From positions 283,670 to 322,342 of the forward strand of contig NZ_LMRV01000044.1 of assembly GCF_001428245.1 (NCBI RefSeq): 38,673 nucleotides of DNA. The letters run 5' to 3'. Source of the DNA: Paenibacillus sp. Soil522. GTDB lineage: Bacteria > Bacillota > Bacilli > Paenibacillales > Paenibacillaceae. A program made the translations under genes and the position numbers. Below are positions 8,206 to 16,204 of this stretch, piece after piece. The notes beneath the pieces are model-generated. The model saw only the letters and a list, made by a program, of their open reading frames with translations, was not told where the DNA came from and made no database searches. Position 1 is the stretch's first letter. Each line of letters begins with the position of its first letter.

Positions 8206-8252
8206 TTGACATTATATACTTATGGTGTAATATTACACTATAAGTATATAAT
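8206..8252 (+). promoter_or_regulatory. Promoter inside a 42-bp palindromic operator
   Basis: A consensus TTGACA at 8206-8211 and TAATAT at 8228-8233 (16-bp spacer) form a SigA promoter. From 8211 to 8252 the DNA is an almost perfect 42-bp inverted repeat: outer arms ATTATATACTTAT / ATAAGTATATAAT, one mismatched pair, and a central GTGTAATATTACAC. The palindrome covers the spacer, the -10 and the start region, 21 bases before the XRE gene. Negative autoregulation by the XRE protein is the simplest reading. Confidence 0.75.
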
Positions 8253-8273
8253 GATACGATATGGGGTGGGCTA

Positions 8274-8729
8274 ATGGATAAACAGCAGTTAATCGAGACC
8301 CTTTCAGGCAAATTGAAATTAGTACGAGTTGAAAAAGGATATACACAAGATCAAATGGCTGAAGTTCTGGGAGTGTCTAAGAAAACATTAGTTCAAATTG
8401 AAAAAGAAAGAATGCTTGCTGGCTGGACAAATGTGGTGGCATTATGTGCTTTGTTCCGTGACAGCCAAGTGATTCAATCGGTTTTGGGCGGAGATCCAGT
8501 AGAAGTGATTGAAACGATTGCTCATAATGGATTTGTACGTTCAAAGGATAAAACATTTGGCGGTAAAGTATGGTGGAAAGAAGAAGAGAAAAAAGGTTCA
8601 TTTCGGATACAGCTAAATATGATTAGCCACCATTACAGAATTATTGATGATGATGATTTCCGATGGTTTAGCTCATTTGATAGAGAAGAAACGTTAATTC
8701 AATTAGAAAAGTTATCGAACAGGATGTGA
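8274..8729 (+). CDS. XRE-family helix-turn-helix regulator
   Basis: 151 residues starting at ATG 8274 behind GGGGTGG. The HTH lies at about 13-45 (LKLVRVEKGYTQDQMAEVLGVSKKTLVQIEKER). The remaining 100 residues (VIETIAHNGFVRSKDKTFGGKVWWKEEE...IIDDDDFRWFSSF) form a compact C-terminal domain that I do not recognise. Codon use and base composition are much more AT-rich than in the flanking operons. The gene ends 3 bases before the membrane-protein gene, so the two are surely co-transcribed. It probably represses its own palindromic promoter. Confidence 0.85.
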   Translation: MDKQQLIETLSGKLKLVRVEKGYTQDQMAEVLGVSKKTLVQIEKERMLAGWTNVVALCALFRDSQVIQSVLGGDPVEVIETIAHNGFVRSKDKTFGGKVWWKEEEKKGSFRIQLNMISHHYRIIDDDDFRWFSSFDREETLIQLEKLSNRM

Positions 8730-8732
8730 TAA

Positions 8733-9572
8733 TTGGTGAAGCTATTCAAATTTTTTAGCTTTTGGCTTACTTTGTTTGCGTTAGGTATTTGTTTATTTAA
8801 TTTGTTTGGCTATGACGATAAGAACTTATTACTTTTTTTGACAAGCCCAATTTTGTTGGCTTTGGAGGATTATTCATCTTTTTTTAAACGATTCATTTCA
8901 CATCAAATGTTAATATGGTTATTTTATTTACTGAATGTGTTTTTTTGGTATTGTATCGGATTGTTTATTGATTCAATTGTCCACCCTTCAAAACGAAAAA
9001 AAATGTTAATTTCTCTTTCTAGAATAGGTATAGTTTCTTGCGTAATCATACTTATTTCAGTTGCTTTTTATACATTTCAAAACTCAGAGAAAGAAATCAG
9101 TAATATTCTTAAACATCCTGACAAATACAATGAACAATCAGTTCAAATAGCGGCTATTAAATCTGCAGAGGATGGCTATGGTGATAAATATGTTGATGAA
9201 ATGGCAGCGATTCTACAAACAACAAATAGTAGAGAAGTTTCTAACAGTACCATATATGCACTCGGAATAATTGGAACACCGAATTCAATAAAAGTCATTA
9301 TAGAAAATCACAAAGATTCCGATGTTTTAATTTACTCGCTACAAATGAATGAGAATACAATCATATCCATGATTAATGTAAACCAACCGCAAAATATGAT
9401 CAACGCTGGTATAGAGGCAACAAAATTATTGAACTTCAGTTCATTTATTCAACCGCTAAGCAATATTAAAAACAATTATCCCAACAAAGAAACGCAAGAA
9501 AAAGCTGCGAAAGCCTTACAACAAATAAGCCAAAACCCTCAAAAAAACAATCCTAAATTCAATATTGATTAA
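8733..9572 (+). CDS. Membrane protein with C-terminal HEAT-like repeats
   Basis: 279 residues. TTG 8733 is the best start because AGGA lies 8 bases before it (GTG 8736 is the alternative), and the stop of the XRE gene is 3 bases upstream. Three or four N-terminal membrane segments lie at about 5-25, 32-50, 58-82 and 95-118. The rest is a soluble helical domain with alpha-helical-repeat character (VQIAAIKSAEDG.GDKYVDEMAAIL, VSNSTIYALGIIGTPNSIKVII). I do not know the family. The tight coupling to a self-regulated XRE protein suggests a stress, phage-related or signalling module, but no function can be assigned. Confidence 0.7.
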   Translation: MVKLFKFFSFWLTLFALGICLFNLFGYDDKNLLLFLTSPILLALEDYSSFFKRFISHQMLIWLFYLLNVFFWYCIGLFIDSIVHPSKRKKMLISLSRIGIVSCVIILISVAFYTFQNSEKEISNILKHPDKYNEQSVQIAAIKSAEDGYGDKYVDEMAAILQTTNSREVSNSTIYALGIIGTPNSIKVIIENHKDSDVLIYSLQMNENTIISMINVNQPQNMINAGIEATKLLNFSSFIQPLSNIKNNYPNKETQEKAAKALQQISQNPQKNNPKFNID

Positions 9573-9595
9573 ATAATCTTCGACCTTGACAACAA

Positions 9596-9622
9596 GCTCG
9601 ACATTTAGACGAGCATTTTTTT
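9596..9622 (+). terminator. Terminator after the XRE/membrane-protein module
   Basis: GCTCG at 9596-9600 pairs with CGAGC at 9610-9614, followed by a run of seven T residues. The stem is short but the T tract is good. Confidence 0.65.
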
Positions 9623-9809
9623 CTCATTTCTATTTTTATTGTTACTGATTCATACATTGCAGCAGCCGGATTGACTCTTTCTCGATGGCGTTTCTAAATA
9701 GGACACTTCAGGTCTTTATTTTATTATGATGGGCTTTGGCCGTTTCCTGATTAATATGGCTCCACATAGACTATCATGTACTTTACTTGTTTGGAGAAAG
9801 GGGCATTAT

Positions 9810-10196
9810 ATGAACATTCCGATAACCGGATTCGTTATGAATTCTGGAGATGACGATGCCAATCATTCGCATAAACTATATATAACGTCTTGGAACGGTA
9901 CACCTGTCCATGTCCATTCTTTTGCCGGTATGACTTCCTATAATGATGGACATTCCCACCAATACGCCAATTGGACTGCTCCTGCTCCTACCGGTGTACC
10001 TCATGTTCACGGGTATTACACCATGACCTCTGTGGATGACGGTCATACCCACATCATTCAGGGGACAACTGGCCCGGCCATTGCCCTTCCAGGGAGCGGG
10101 CACTACCACTTATTTGAAGGATATTCGACAATAAACGGAAGGCGTCCTCATTCTCATGCTTATAGCGGAAGAACGGGAGACGAAGTTAGTTCTTAA
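9810..10196 (+). CDS. ymaF: YmaF-family His-rich protein
   Basis: 128 residues from ATG 9810, chosen because GGAGAAAGGGG lies just upstream; the longer frame from 9726 lacks a ribosome site. The protein is built of repeated His-containing hairpins (NHSHKLY, PVHVHSFAG, DGHSHQYA, VPHVHGYY, DGHTHIIQG, GSGHYHLFEG, PHSHAYSGRTG). This is the B. subtilis YmaF pattern. The role is unknown; the paired HxH motifs suggest metal binding, which is inference. It is monocistronic with a downstream terminator. Confidence 0.88.
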   Translation: MNIPITGFVMNSGDDDANHSHKLYITSWNGTPVHVHSFAGMTSYNDGHSHQYANWTAPAPTGVPHVHGYYTMTSVDDGHTHIIQGTTGPAIALPGSGHYHLFEGYSTINGRRPHSHAYSGRTGDEVSS

Positions 10197-10501
10197 AATA
10201 TGTATCATAAATTGTAATAAAGTCAAAAAGAATAATTGCAAAGAATAAGCTGATTCTCGGGATAAATTCCGAAGTCAGCTTTTTTTTCGTTTCGTTCTCT
10301 AAACCGCTTGAGAGCTATTTTACAACTTCGTGAAATATTCATGAAACTGATTATTCAACTTGGTTTCGCATCTAATAGATTTGCACAATATCTGATTTAA
10401 TTATACTTGTACGCAGAGAATACTAGGAGTAGAATGGAAAAAGATATAAATGTAAACGGTTTATTGGGAGAGATTCGCTAAAAATGGAGGCTTAACATTA
10501 G
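10197..10501. other. Intergenic region: ymaF terminator and promoter of the export operon
   Basis: After the ymaF terminator there are about 210 AT-rich bases with no convincing gene. A candidate promoter is TTTGCA (10380-10385) with TATACT (10402-10407, 16-bp spacer). GGAGG at 10486-10490 serves the ATPase gene. Confidence 0.45.
10246..10288 (+). terminator. Terminator after ymaF
   Basis: AAGCTGA...TCGG pairs with CCGA...TCAGCTT around an 8-base loop, with one or two bulges, and is followed by eight T residues. Confidence 0.85.
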
Positions 10502-11194
10502 ATGCAGCCAACAACGCATGACATGATTCGTGCAAGCGCTTTAAAAAGAACGTTCGGACGCGGAAGCAGCGCGGTAACTGTGTTGAAGGGCGTAGACTTA
10601 TCAATCCCTTCCGGCAAGCTAATCGCGTTTAAAGGAAGATCCGGCTCAGGAAAAACGACGCTTATTAATTTGTTAAGCGCGCTGGATCGTCCGACAGAAG
10701 GACAAATTACGTTTGGCGGGCGCGATTTGACAGCAATGTCGAATCAAGAGAGAGATCTGGTGCGGCGCAAGGAAATGGGACTTATTTTTCAATCCTTCGC
10801 CTTGATCCCTCTTATGTCTGCCTATGAGAACGTGGAGTTTATATTAAGAGTTTCGGGTGCGTCAGCTAACGGCCGTAAGGAAACGGCGATTGAAGCATTG
10901 GAGCAGGTCGGCTTGAAGGGGCGCATGCATCACCGGCCTTTCGAGCTGTCGGGAGGGGAGCAGCAGCGGACGGCAATCGCGCGGGCAATCGCCCATAAGC
11001 CTAAGCTGCTGCTTGCCGATGAGCCTACTGCGGAGCTGGACAGCCGTACCGGCCTGCAAATTATGAAGGTGTTTCGCGATTTGGTAGAGACGGCAGGAAT
11101 GACGATCATTATGACGACGCATGATCCTGCCATTATGGAAATTGTTGACCATGTGTATGAATTGGAGGATGGACAAATTGTCGCAAAAGCTTAA
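10502..11194 (+). CDS. ABC transporter ATPase, LolD/MacB type
   Basis: 230 residues. Walker A GRSGSGKT lies at 45-52, Q-loop FQSFAL at about 96, signature LSGGEQQR at 149-156, Walker B LLLADEP at 169-175, and H-loop His207. This family (MacB/LolD/FtsE-like) powers FtsX-type permeases in mechanotransmission rather than classical import. It is the first gene of a four-gene operon and overlaps the adaptor gene that follows by 17 bases. Its D-loop region reads TAELDSRTG, a normal variant of the family. The exported substrate, perhaps a peptide or antibiotic, is unknown. Confidence 0.9.
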   Translation: MQPTTHDMIRASALKRTFGRGSSAVTVLKGVDLSIPSGKLIAFKGRSGSGKTTLINLLSALDRPTEGQITFGGRDLTAMSNQERDLVRRKEMGLIFQSFALIPLMSAYENVEFILRVSGASANGRKETAIEALEQVGLKGRMHHRPFELSGGEQQRTAIARAIAHKPKLLLADEPTAELDSRTGLQIMKVFRDLVETAGMTIIMTTHDPAIMEIVDHVYELEDGQIVAKA

Positions 11195-12203
11195 ACCGCT
11201 GCTTTGCTGGTCAACTGCGCTGCTCATTAGCGCTTCACTTACAGGGTGTTCCTTGCTCCCAGCCGAGGAGCAGGCGTTAAAGCCGCCGCTCATCAAGCCG
11301 GCCCAAGAAAATTATCGGACGGTTACGGTCGAGAAAGGTACGATCACGCAGGAGATTAAAGGAAGCGGCAGCCTGGAATCGACGCAGTCGGAGATTGCGC
11401 AGTTTACAGGCCAAGGCGGCCGCATCGCGAAGATGATGGTTGACTCCGGCGCGAAGGTGAAAAAGGGCGATGTGCTTGTCCAGCTAAATGTAGACGGATT
11501 AGACATTCAACTCAAGGAGCAGCAGCTGTCGGTTGCAAGAGCAAAGTTAGCGCTCAAGCAAGCTAAACTCAGCGGAGACAGCGATGCGATTGACATAGCA
11601 AAGCTGCAAATGGATATTGAGAACCTAAAGCTGGAGCGATTGATGACAACCTTCAACAGCAAGCAGCTCGTTGCCGGAATGGATGGCCAAGTCACTTTCG
11701 TCGAGGAGTTAGAGGAGGGTGATTTTGTCGAGGCCTATCAGACGCTGGTCATTATTTCCGATCCATCGAAGCTGCGCGTGGCGCTTCGGGTCGAAGCAGG
11801 CGCGGAAATAAGCGGCGTGGACGTCGGCTTCCCGGCTCTGGTAACCTTTGGCGATCAGGTGCTGCAGGGCAAAGTGGTGCAGACGCCTTCTTCCGCTCCA
11901 ACAACGTTGAACGAACAGCTGCAGGATCGTTACTCCAAAACGCTGTTTATCGAACTGCCGAAAATACCGGTCGACGCATCGATCGGAGCGTTCGCAGACG
12001 TAAGGATCATTTTGCAGCAGCGTGAAGACATCTTGAAAATTCCGCGCAGCGGCGTACGCAGCTTCCTTGGCAGAACGTTCGTAAGAACGCTGGAGGACGG
12101 CAATAAAATTCGTGAGATCGATGTGGAAACGGGGATTAAGGGCTCGACTGAAATTGAAATCACGAAGGGTCTGGAAGAGGGCGCGATCGTCGTGCTGCAA
12201 TAA
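11178..12203 (+). CDS. MacA-like membrane-fusion (adaptor) lipoprotein
   Basis: 341 residues. A TTG at 11178 is the likely start, because GGAGG at 11164-11168 lies 9 bases upstream; the ATG at 11169 would have only a 0-1 base gap. The gene overlaps the end of the ATPase gene. The lipoprotein signal is LLISASLTGC (Cys at about 24). The HlyD-type layout follows: first beta-barrel strands and half lipoyl (IKGSGSLESTQSEIAQFTGQGG), a short coiled coil (EQQLSVARAKLALKQAKLSG, about 110-150), second half lipoyl (AGMDGQVTFVEELEEGDFV) and a beta-barrel (RVALRVEAGAE). In Gram-positives such adaptors dock onto the FtsX permease on the outer face of the membrane. Confidence 0.88.
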   Translation: MSQKLKPLLCWSTALLISASLTGCSLLPAEEQALKPPLIKPAQENYRTVTVEKGTITQEIKGSGSLESTQSEIAQFTGQGGRIAKMMVDSGAKVKKGDVLVQLNVDGLDIQLKEQQLSVARAKLALKQAKLSGDSDAIDIAKLQMDIENLKLERLMTTFNSKQLVAGMDGQVTFVEELEEGDFVEAYQTLVIISDPSKLRVALRVEAGAEISGVDVGFPALVTFGDQVLQGKVVQTPSSAPTTLNEQLQDRYSKTLFIELPKIPVDASIGAFADVRIILQQREDILKIPRSGVRSFLGRTFVRTLEDGNKIREIDVETGIKGSTEIEITKGLEEGAIVVLQ

Positions 12204-12304
12204 TACCTGCATGAGTCCGTTCTATCGACGGGGGTTATCAGCCGTTTACAACGAGCTTTTGCCGCATACTTGGCTTCAGCCGTTTACGCTTGGGAGGTTT
12301 TCGA

Positions 12305-15181
12305 GTGGCTTTGTTTGTTATGATTGTTCGCAAAATGGTGCAAAATAAGTGGTTGGTTGCGAGCTTGTTTATTGGTTTAGTGATGTCTGTCGCTTTGGTT
12401 AGCAGCATGCCGATTTATTCGGAAGCGGTTCTATCACGGATGCTGGTCAAAGATTTGGAAACGATGCAAACGAAGAAGAGCGTTTATCCCGGGAATCAGT
12501 ATAATAAATTATTTTATACGAAAGAAACGCCGGAGCAGATGAATAACATCTATACGAAAGTGGACCGTTACATACGTGAGCAAGCGTCAGCCGGCTTTCA
12601 AATACCGGTGCAGGAGCTGGTTGTCGATTTTCAATCGAAATCGATAAAGATCAGGCCGACAAATGATCCTGAGCCTAATACGAAAAAATCGGTCAAGACG
12701 ATGTCGCTGCGCTCCTTCTCCGATCTTGAGGAGCATATAAAGCTGACCGACGGCAGAATGCCTGCAGAGCAGCCGGTCAATGGCGTATATGAAGTGCTCG
12801 TTTCGGAGCGGGGACTTATTCAATTCAAAACGGTGCTCGATTCGGAGTTTTTTGTAGACGACGATAAAATTGCCGGGGAAATAAAGTTTAAGCCGGTAGG
12901 CGTATTTGAGAAGAAGCAGGATGACGACCCGTATTTTAGAGATACGGACCTGAGCGAGCTTAGCGGCAGCTTCGTCATAAGCGACAAGCTGGCTAAGCAG
13001 CATTTATTGCAGGAAAGCCGAATTCCCGTTGCGTCCGTAGGCTGGTTCTTCGTGCTTGATTATTCCAAGCTTGAGCTAAGATTCGTAGACGATTTCATTC
13101 AGACGACCAATAAGATACGCAACGTCATGCTTAATAACGTAACGTTGTATCAGACCGTGTCTGAGACGCCTGCGCTCGATACGATCGCCAAATATATGGA
13201 TCGGGCGAAGCAGCTAAGAACGCTAATGTGGTCGCTTAATGTTCCCGTATTCATTATGCTTGGTTTTTATATGTTCATGGTTTCGAATCTCATCGCCGAC
13301 CGGCAAAAGAATGAAATTGCGGTGCTGCGCAGCAGAGGTGCAGCACGCTGGCAGGTGATCACCTCCTATGGTGTGGAAGGCATTATTTTATGCGGCATTG
13401 CATTTGGCATTGGCCCCTTGCTGGGAGTTGTGCTGACCGACTTGCTCGGAGCATCAAACGGCTTTCTGGAATTTGTGCAGCGCGTAAGAATGCCGGTCAG
13501 AATTACAGAGGAAGCCTACCGCTTTGGAGCAATCGCTTCCGCCGTCTGCTTTGTCATTATGCTTATCCCGATTATTATGGCAACCCGCGTCTCGATTGTC
13601 GGACATAAGCAGCAGTTGGCAAGACTATTAAAATCGCCGCTATGGCATAAAATGTTTCTTGATGTCATTGCGCTTGCGCTCGCCATTTACGGCTTGTACA
13701 CATTCAGAAAGCGGCTGGCCGATTTGCAGAGCTTGGGATTGAACGCCGGTGATCTGAATATTGATCCGCTGCAGTTCGTTATTCCCGCCTTGTTTATTAT
13801 GGGCGCGGGCTTGCTGCTGCTTCGGTTGTATCCATGGGTGCTCAGGCTCGTATACTGGACCTTCAAGAAGTGGTGGCCGCCTTCCGTATATGCGACATTG
13901 ATACAGGTCGGCCGCTCCAGCACGCAATATCAATTTTTGATGATTTTCCTTATTATGACCATTGCTACAGGCGTATTTAGCGCCTCGGCCGCAAGAACGA
14001 TCAACAATAATACGGAGGATCGGATCAGGTATGGCAATGGCGCGGAGATTGTGCTGAGCGCACAATGGGTAAATGATGCGCCGCCGCCTCCAGCTCCGGG
14101 TCAGCCGCAGCCGGAGACGCCTGTAACGGAAGCTCCTGTGCATTATTTGGAACCTGCGTTCGAGCCCTTTAAGACGATCAAGGGCGTGGAGCATGCGGCT
14201 AAAGTATTTAAGAAAGAGGCAGCCTTCAGCGTAAATGAAGGCAGCGGAGCCGCAACGCTGATTGGCATCGATACGGACGAGTTCGGAGAAGCGGCTTGGT
14301 TCCGTGACAGCCTGCTCGATTATCCGATCAACGACTATTTGAACTTGCTCGCCGGCGACTCGCAGGCCGTGCTCATTTCGAAGACGCTGGCGGAGCAGAA
14401 TAAGGTTAAGCCGGGCGATACGATTTGGGTTGGCTGGAGCGACGTGCCGCAGCAGCCTTTCAAGGTGTACGGCATCATCGATTATTTTCCGACATTTAAC
14501 CCGAATCCAGCCATAGGCAGCGTTGATGTCAGCGAAGACTCGACGGGAGGCCGCGCTCCTATGCTGATTGTAGGCCATTTGCCGCGCATTCAGGTGCAGC
14601 TTGCGCTTGAGCCGTATGATGTCTGGATCAAGCTGAAGCCTGAGGTCAGCACCGCGCAGTTTTATGAAGGACTAAAGGAATCGAAGCTTCCGATCACGAG
14701 CATTGTCAATACGAGAGAGGAGCTCGTGGATGCCAAGAATGATCCGTTCCTCATGGCGCTAAACGGAATTTTGACGCTGGGCTTCGTTCTATCGATTATG
14801 GTTAGCTTTATCGGATTTTTATTGTACTGGGTATTATCATTGCGGGGCCGGACGCTGCAAAACGGTATTTTACGCGCCATTGGCTTGTCGCTTAAGCAGC
14901 TTATCGGCATGCTGGCGGTCGAGCAGCTGCTTACTTCCGGCGTTGCCGTACTTATAGGAATCGGTGTCGGCAATGCAGCAAGCCTGCTGTATGTGCCTAA
15001 TTTTCAAATTGCGTTTAATCCAAGCAGCCTCGTTCCGCCGTTCAAGGTGATGTTCGATTCCTCGGATTTAATGCGCATTTATTTGCTCGTCGGCTTCATG
15101 CTGCTCTTCGGACTTTGCATACTGGCCTATATGCTGTCGCGGCTGCGCATCCATCAAGCGATAAAGCTAGGGGAGGATTGA
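12305..15181 (+). CDS. Large FtsX/MacB-type ABC permease with two FtsX units
   Basis: 958 residues from GTG 12305, with GGGAGG 7 bases upstream. One N-terminal membrane segment (WLVASLFIGLVMSVALV) is followed by a large outer domain. A first FtsX unit lies at about 315-430 (VFIMLGFYMFMVSNLIADRQKNEIAVLRSRGAARWQV). Two more hydrophobic stretches and a second N-terminal segment come next (about 545-570). A second outer domain contains a Pro-rich insert (PPPPAPGQPQPETP). The second FtsX unit is at the C-terminus (LSIMVSFIGFLLYWVLSLRGR...GILRAIGLSLKQL). The internal duplication means one polypeptide can form the whole membrane part, which fits the presence of two different ATPase genes. Confidence 0.87.
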   Translation: MALFVMIVRKMVQNKWLVASLFIGLVMSVALVSSMPIYSEAVLSRMLVKDLETMQTKKSVYPGNQYNKLFYTKETPEQMNNIYTKVDRYIREQASAGFQIPVQELVVDFQSKSIKIRPTNDPEPNTKKSVKTMSLRSFSDLEEHIKLTDGRMPAEQPVNGVYEVLVSERGLIQFKTVLDSEFFVDDDKIAGEIKFKPVGVFEKKQDDDPYFRDTDLSELSGSFVISDKLAKQHLLQESRIPVASVGWFFVLDYSKLELRFVDDFIQTTNKIRNVMLNNVTLYQTVSETPALDTIAKYMDRAKQLRTLMWSLNVPVFIMLGFYMFMVSNLIADRQKNEIAVLRSRGAARWQVITSYGVEGIILCGIAFGIGPLLGVVLTDLLGASNGFLEFVQRVRMPVRITEEAYRFGAIASAVCFVIMLIPIIMATRVSIVGHKQQLARLLKSPLWHKMFLDVIALALAIYGLYTFRKRLADLQSLGLNAGDLNIDPLQFVIPALFIMGAGLLLLRLYPWVLRLVYWTFKKWWPPSVYATLIQVGRSSTQYQFLMIFLIMTIATGVFSASAARTINNNTEDRIRYGNGAEIVLSAQWVNDAPPPPAPGQPQPETPVTEAPVHYLEPAFEPFKTIKGVEHAAKVFKKEAAFSVNEGSGAATLIGIDTDEFGEAAWFRDSLLDYPINDYLNLLAGDSQAVLISKTLAEQNKVKPGDTIWVGWSDVPQQPFKVYGIIDYFPTFNPNPAIGSVDVSEDSTGGRAPMLIVGHLPRIQVQLALEPYDVWIKLKPEVSTAQFYEGLKESKLPITSIVNTREELVDAKNDPFLMALNGILTLGFVLSIMVSFIGFLLYWVLSLRGRTLQNGILRAIGLSLKQLIGMLAVEQLLTSGVAVLIGIGVGNAASLLYVPNFQIAFNPSSLVPPFKVMFDSSDLMRIYLLVGFMLLFGLCILAYMLSRLRIHQAIKLGED

Positions 15182-15184
15182 CGG

Positions 15185-16069
15185 ATGATTCATTGCGAGG
15201 GGCTAGTCAAAATATACAAAACAGCCGACCTTGAGGTATTCGCCCTGCAAGGCCTTGATCTTCATATCGAAAGCGGCGAGCTTATGGCGATAATCGGCAA
15301 CAGCGGCAGCGGCAAATCGACGCTGCTTAATATGCTGGGCGGCTTAGACCGTCCAACGGCCGGCAAGCTGACGGTTGACGGCAGCGATATGCTGAAGTTT
15401 AAGGAACGTGATTTTGTCCGCTACAAACGGGAAAGCGTCGGCTTCGTCTGGCAAAATAATGCGAGAAATCTTATCCCGTATTTGACTGCGCTTGAAAATG
15501 TAGAGCTGCCGATTCTGCTTACCGGCAGCCGCAAGCGCTGGCGGGCGAAGGAGCTGCTGGATGCCGTCGGACTTAGCCACCGCGCTTCGAATAAGCTTTA
15601 TGAGTTGTCCGGAGGCGAGCAGCAGCGGGTGGCGATCGCCATTGCGCTTGCGAATCATCCGAAGCTGCTGCTTGCGGATGAGCCGACTGGCTCGGTAGAT
15701 TCGCGTATGGCGAATCAGATTCTGGACTTGTTCCGCGAGCTGAATCGGACAATTGGGATTACGGTCGTTATCGTTACGCATGATCCTGAGCTGGCGAAGA
15801 AGGTGGACCGCGTAGCGGCTATCCGCGACGGAAAAATTTCGTCAGAGATGCTGCGCAAGCGCTCATACGCCGAAGAGCTGGCGGAGCTAGCGGAAGCCGA
15901 GGATGAAGAAGGCACGCATGTGGAATATGCCGTGCTTGATAAAGCAGGCCGCCTGCAGGTGCCTTCGGGCTATTTGGAATCCATCGGCGTCAAAAACTCC
16001 AATAAGCTTCGCGTGGAGCTTGGAGAAGGCAGAATCGTGCTGCTCCCTCCGGAGGAGAAGGCAGAGTAA
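15185..16069 (+). CDS. ABC transporter ATPase with C-terminal AbrB-like domain
   Basis: 294 residues. Walker A GNSGSGKST lies at 38-46, signature LSGGEQQR at 141-148, Walker B LLLADEP at 161-167, and H-loop His199. The ATPase core ends near 225, where LolD-type proteins usually stop. An acidic linker (AEELAELAEAEDEE) follows, then about 45 residues at 246-290 that resemble a SpoVT/AbrB swapped-hairpin unit (VLDKAGRLQVPSGYLESIGV...LRVELGEGRIVLLP). This extra domain could mediate dimer contacts or regulation. The gene starts 3 bases after the permease stop and closes the operon. Confidence 0.9.
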   Translation: MIHCEGLVKIYKTADLEVFALQGLDLHIESGELMAIIGNSGSGKSTLLNMLGGLDRPTAGKLTVDGSDMLKFKERDFVRYKRESVGFVWQNNARNLIPYLTALENVELPILLTGSRKRWRAKELLDAVGLSHRASNKLYELSGGEQQRVAIAIALANHPKLLLADEPTGSVDSRMANQILDLFRELNRTIGITVVIVTHDPELAKKVDRVAAIRDGKISSEMLRKRSYAEELAELAEAEDEEGTHVEYAVLDKAGRLQVPSGYLESIGVKNSNKLRVELGEGRIVLLPPEEKAE

Positions 16070-16076
16070 GCAAGCA

Positions 16077-16117
16077 GGGCTGCGCCAGGTCGTTAAGACT
16101 TTGGGCGCAGCCCTTTC
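16077..16117 (+). terminator. Terminator of the export operon
   Basis: GGGCTGCGCC (16077-16086) pairs perfectly with GGCGCAGCCC (16104-16113) across a 17-base loop, followed by a short T run. Confidence 0.8.
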
Positions 16118-16204
16118 GTCATTTGGGGTGCTTTGGAAACGATGATAGGATAGAGTAGTATAGAAAGGAAATAAAATCCATACCGCATAATGGGAGGAAT
16201 CTAA

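Noticed and set aside
13640..14578. 312-residue open frame on the minus strand
   Set aside because: It is an Arg/His-rich antisense shadow of the FtsX permease gene, with no ribosome site and no family character.
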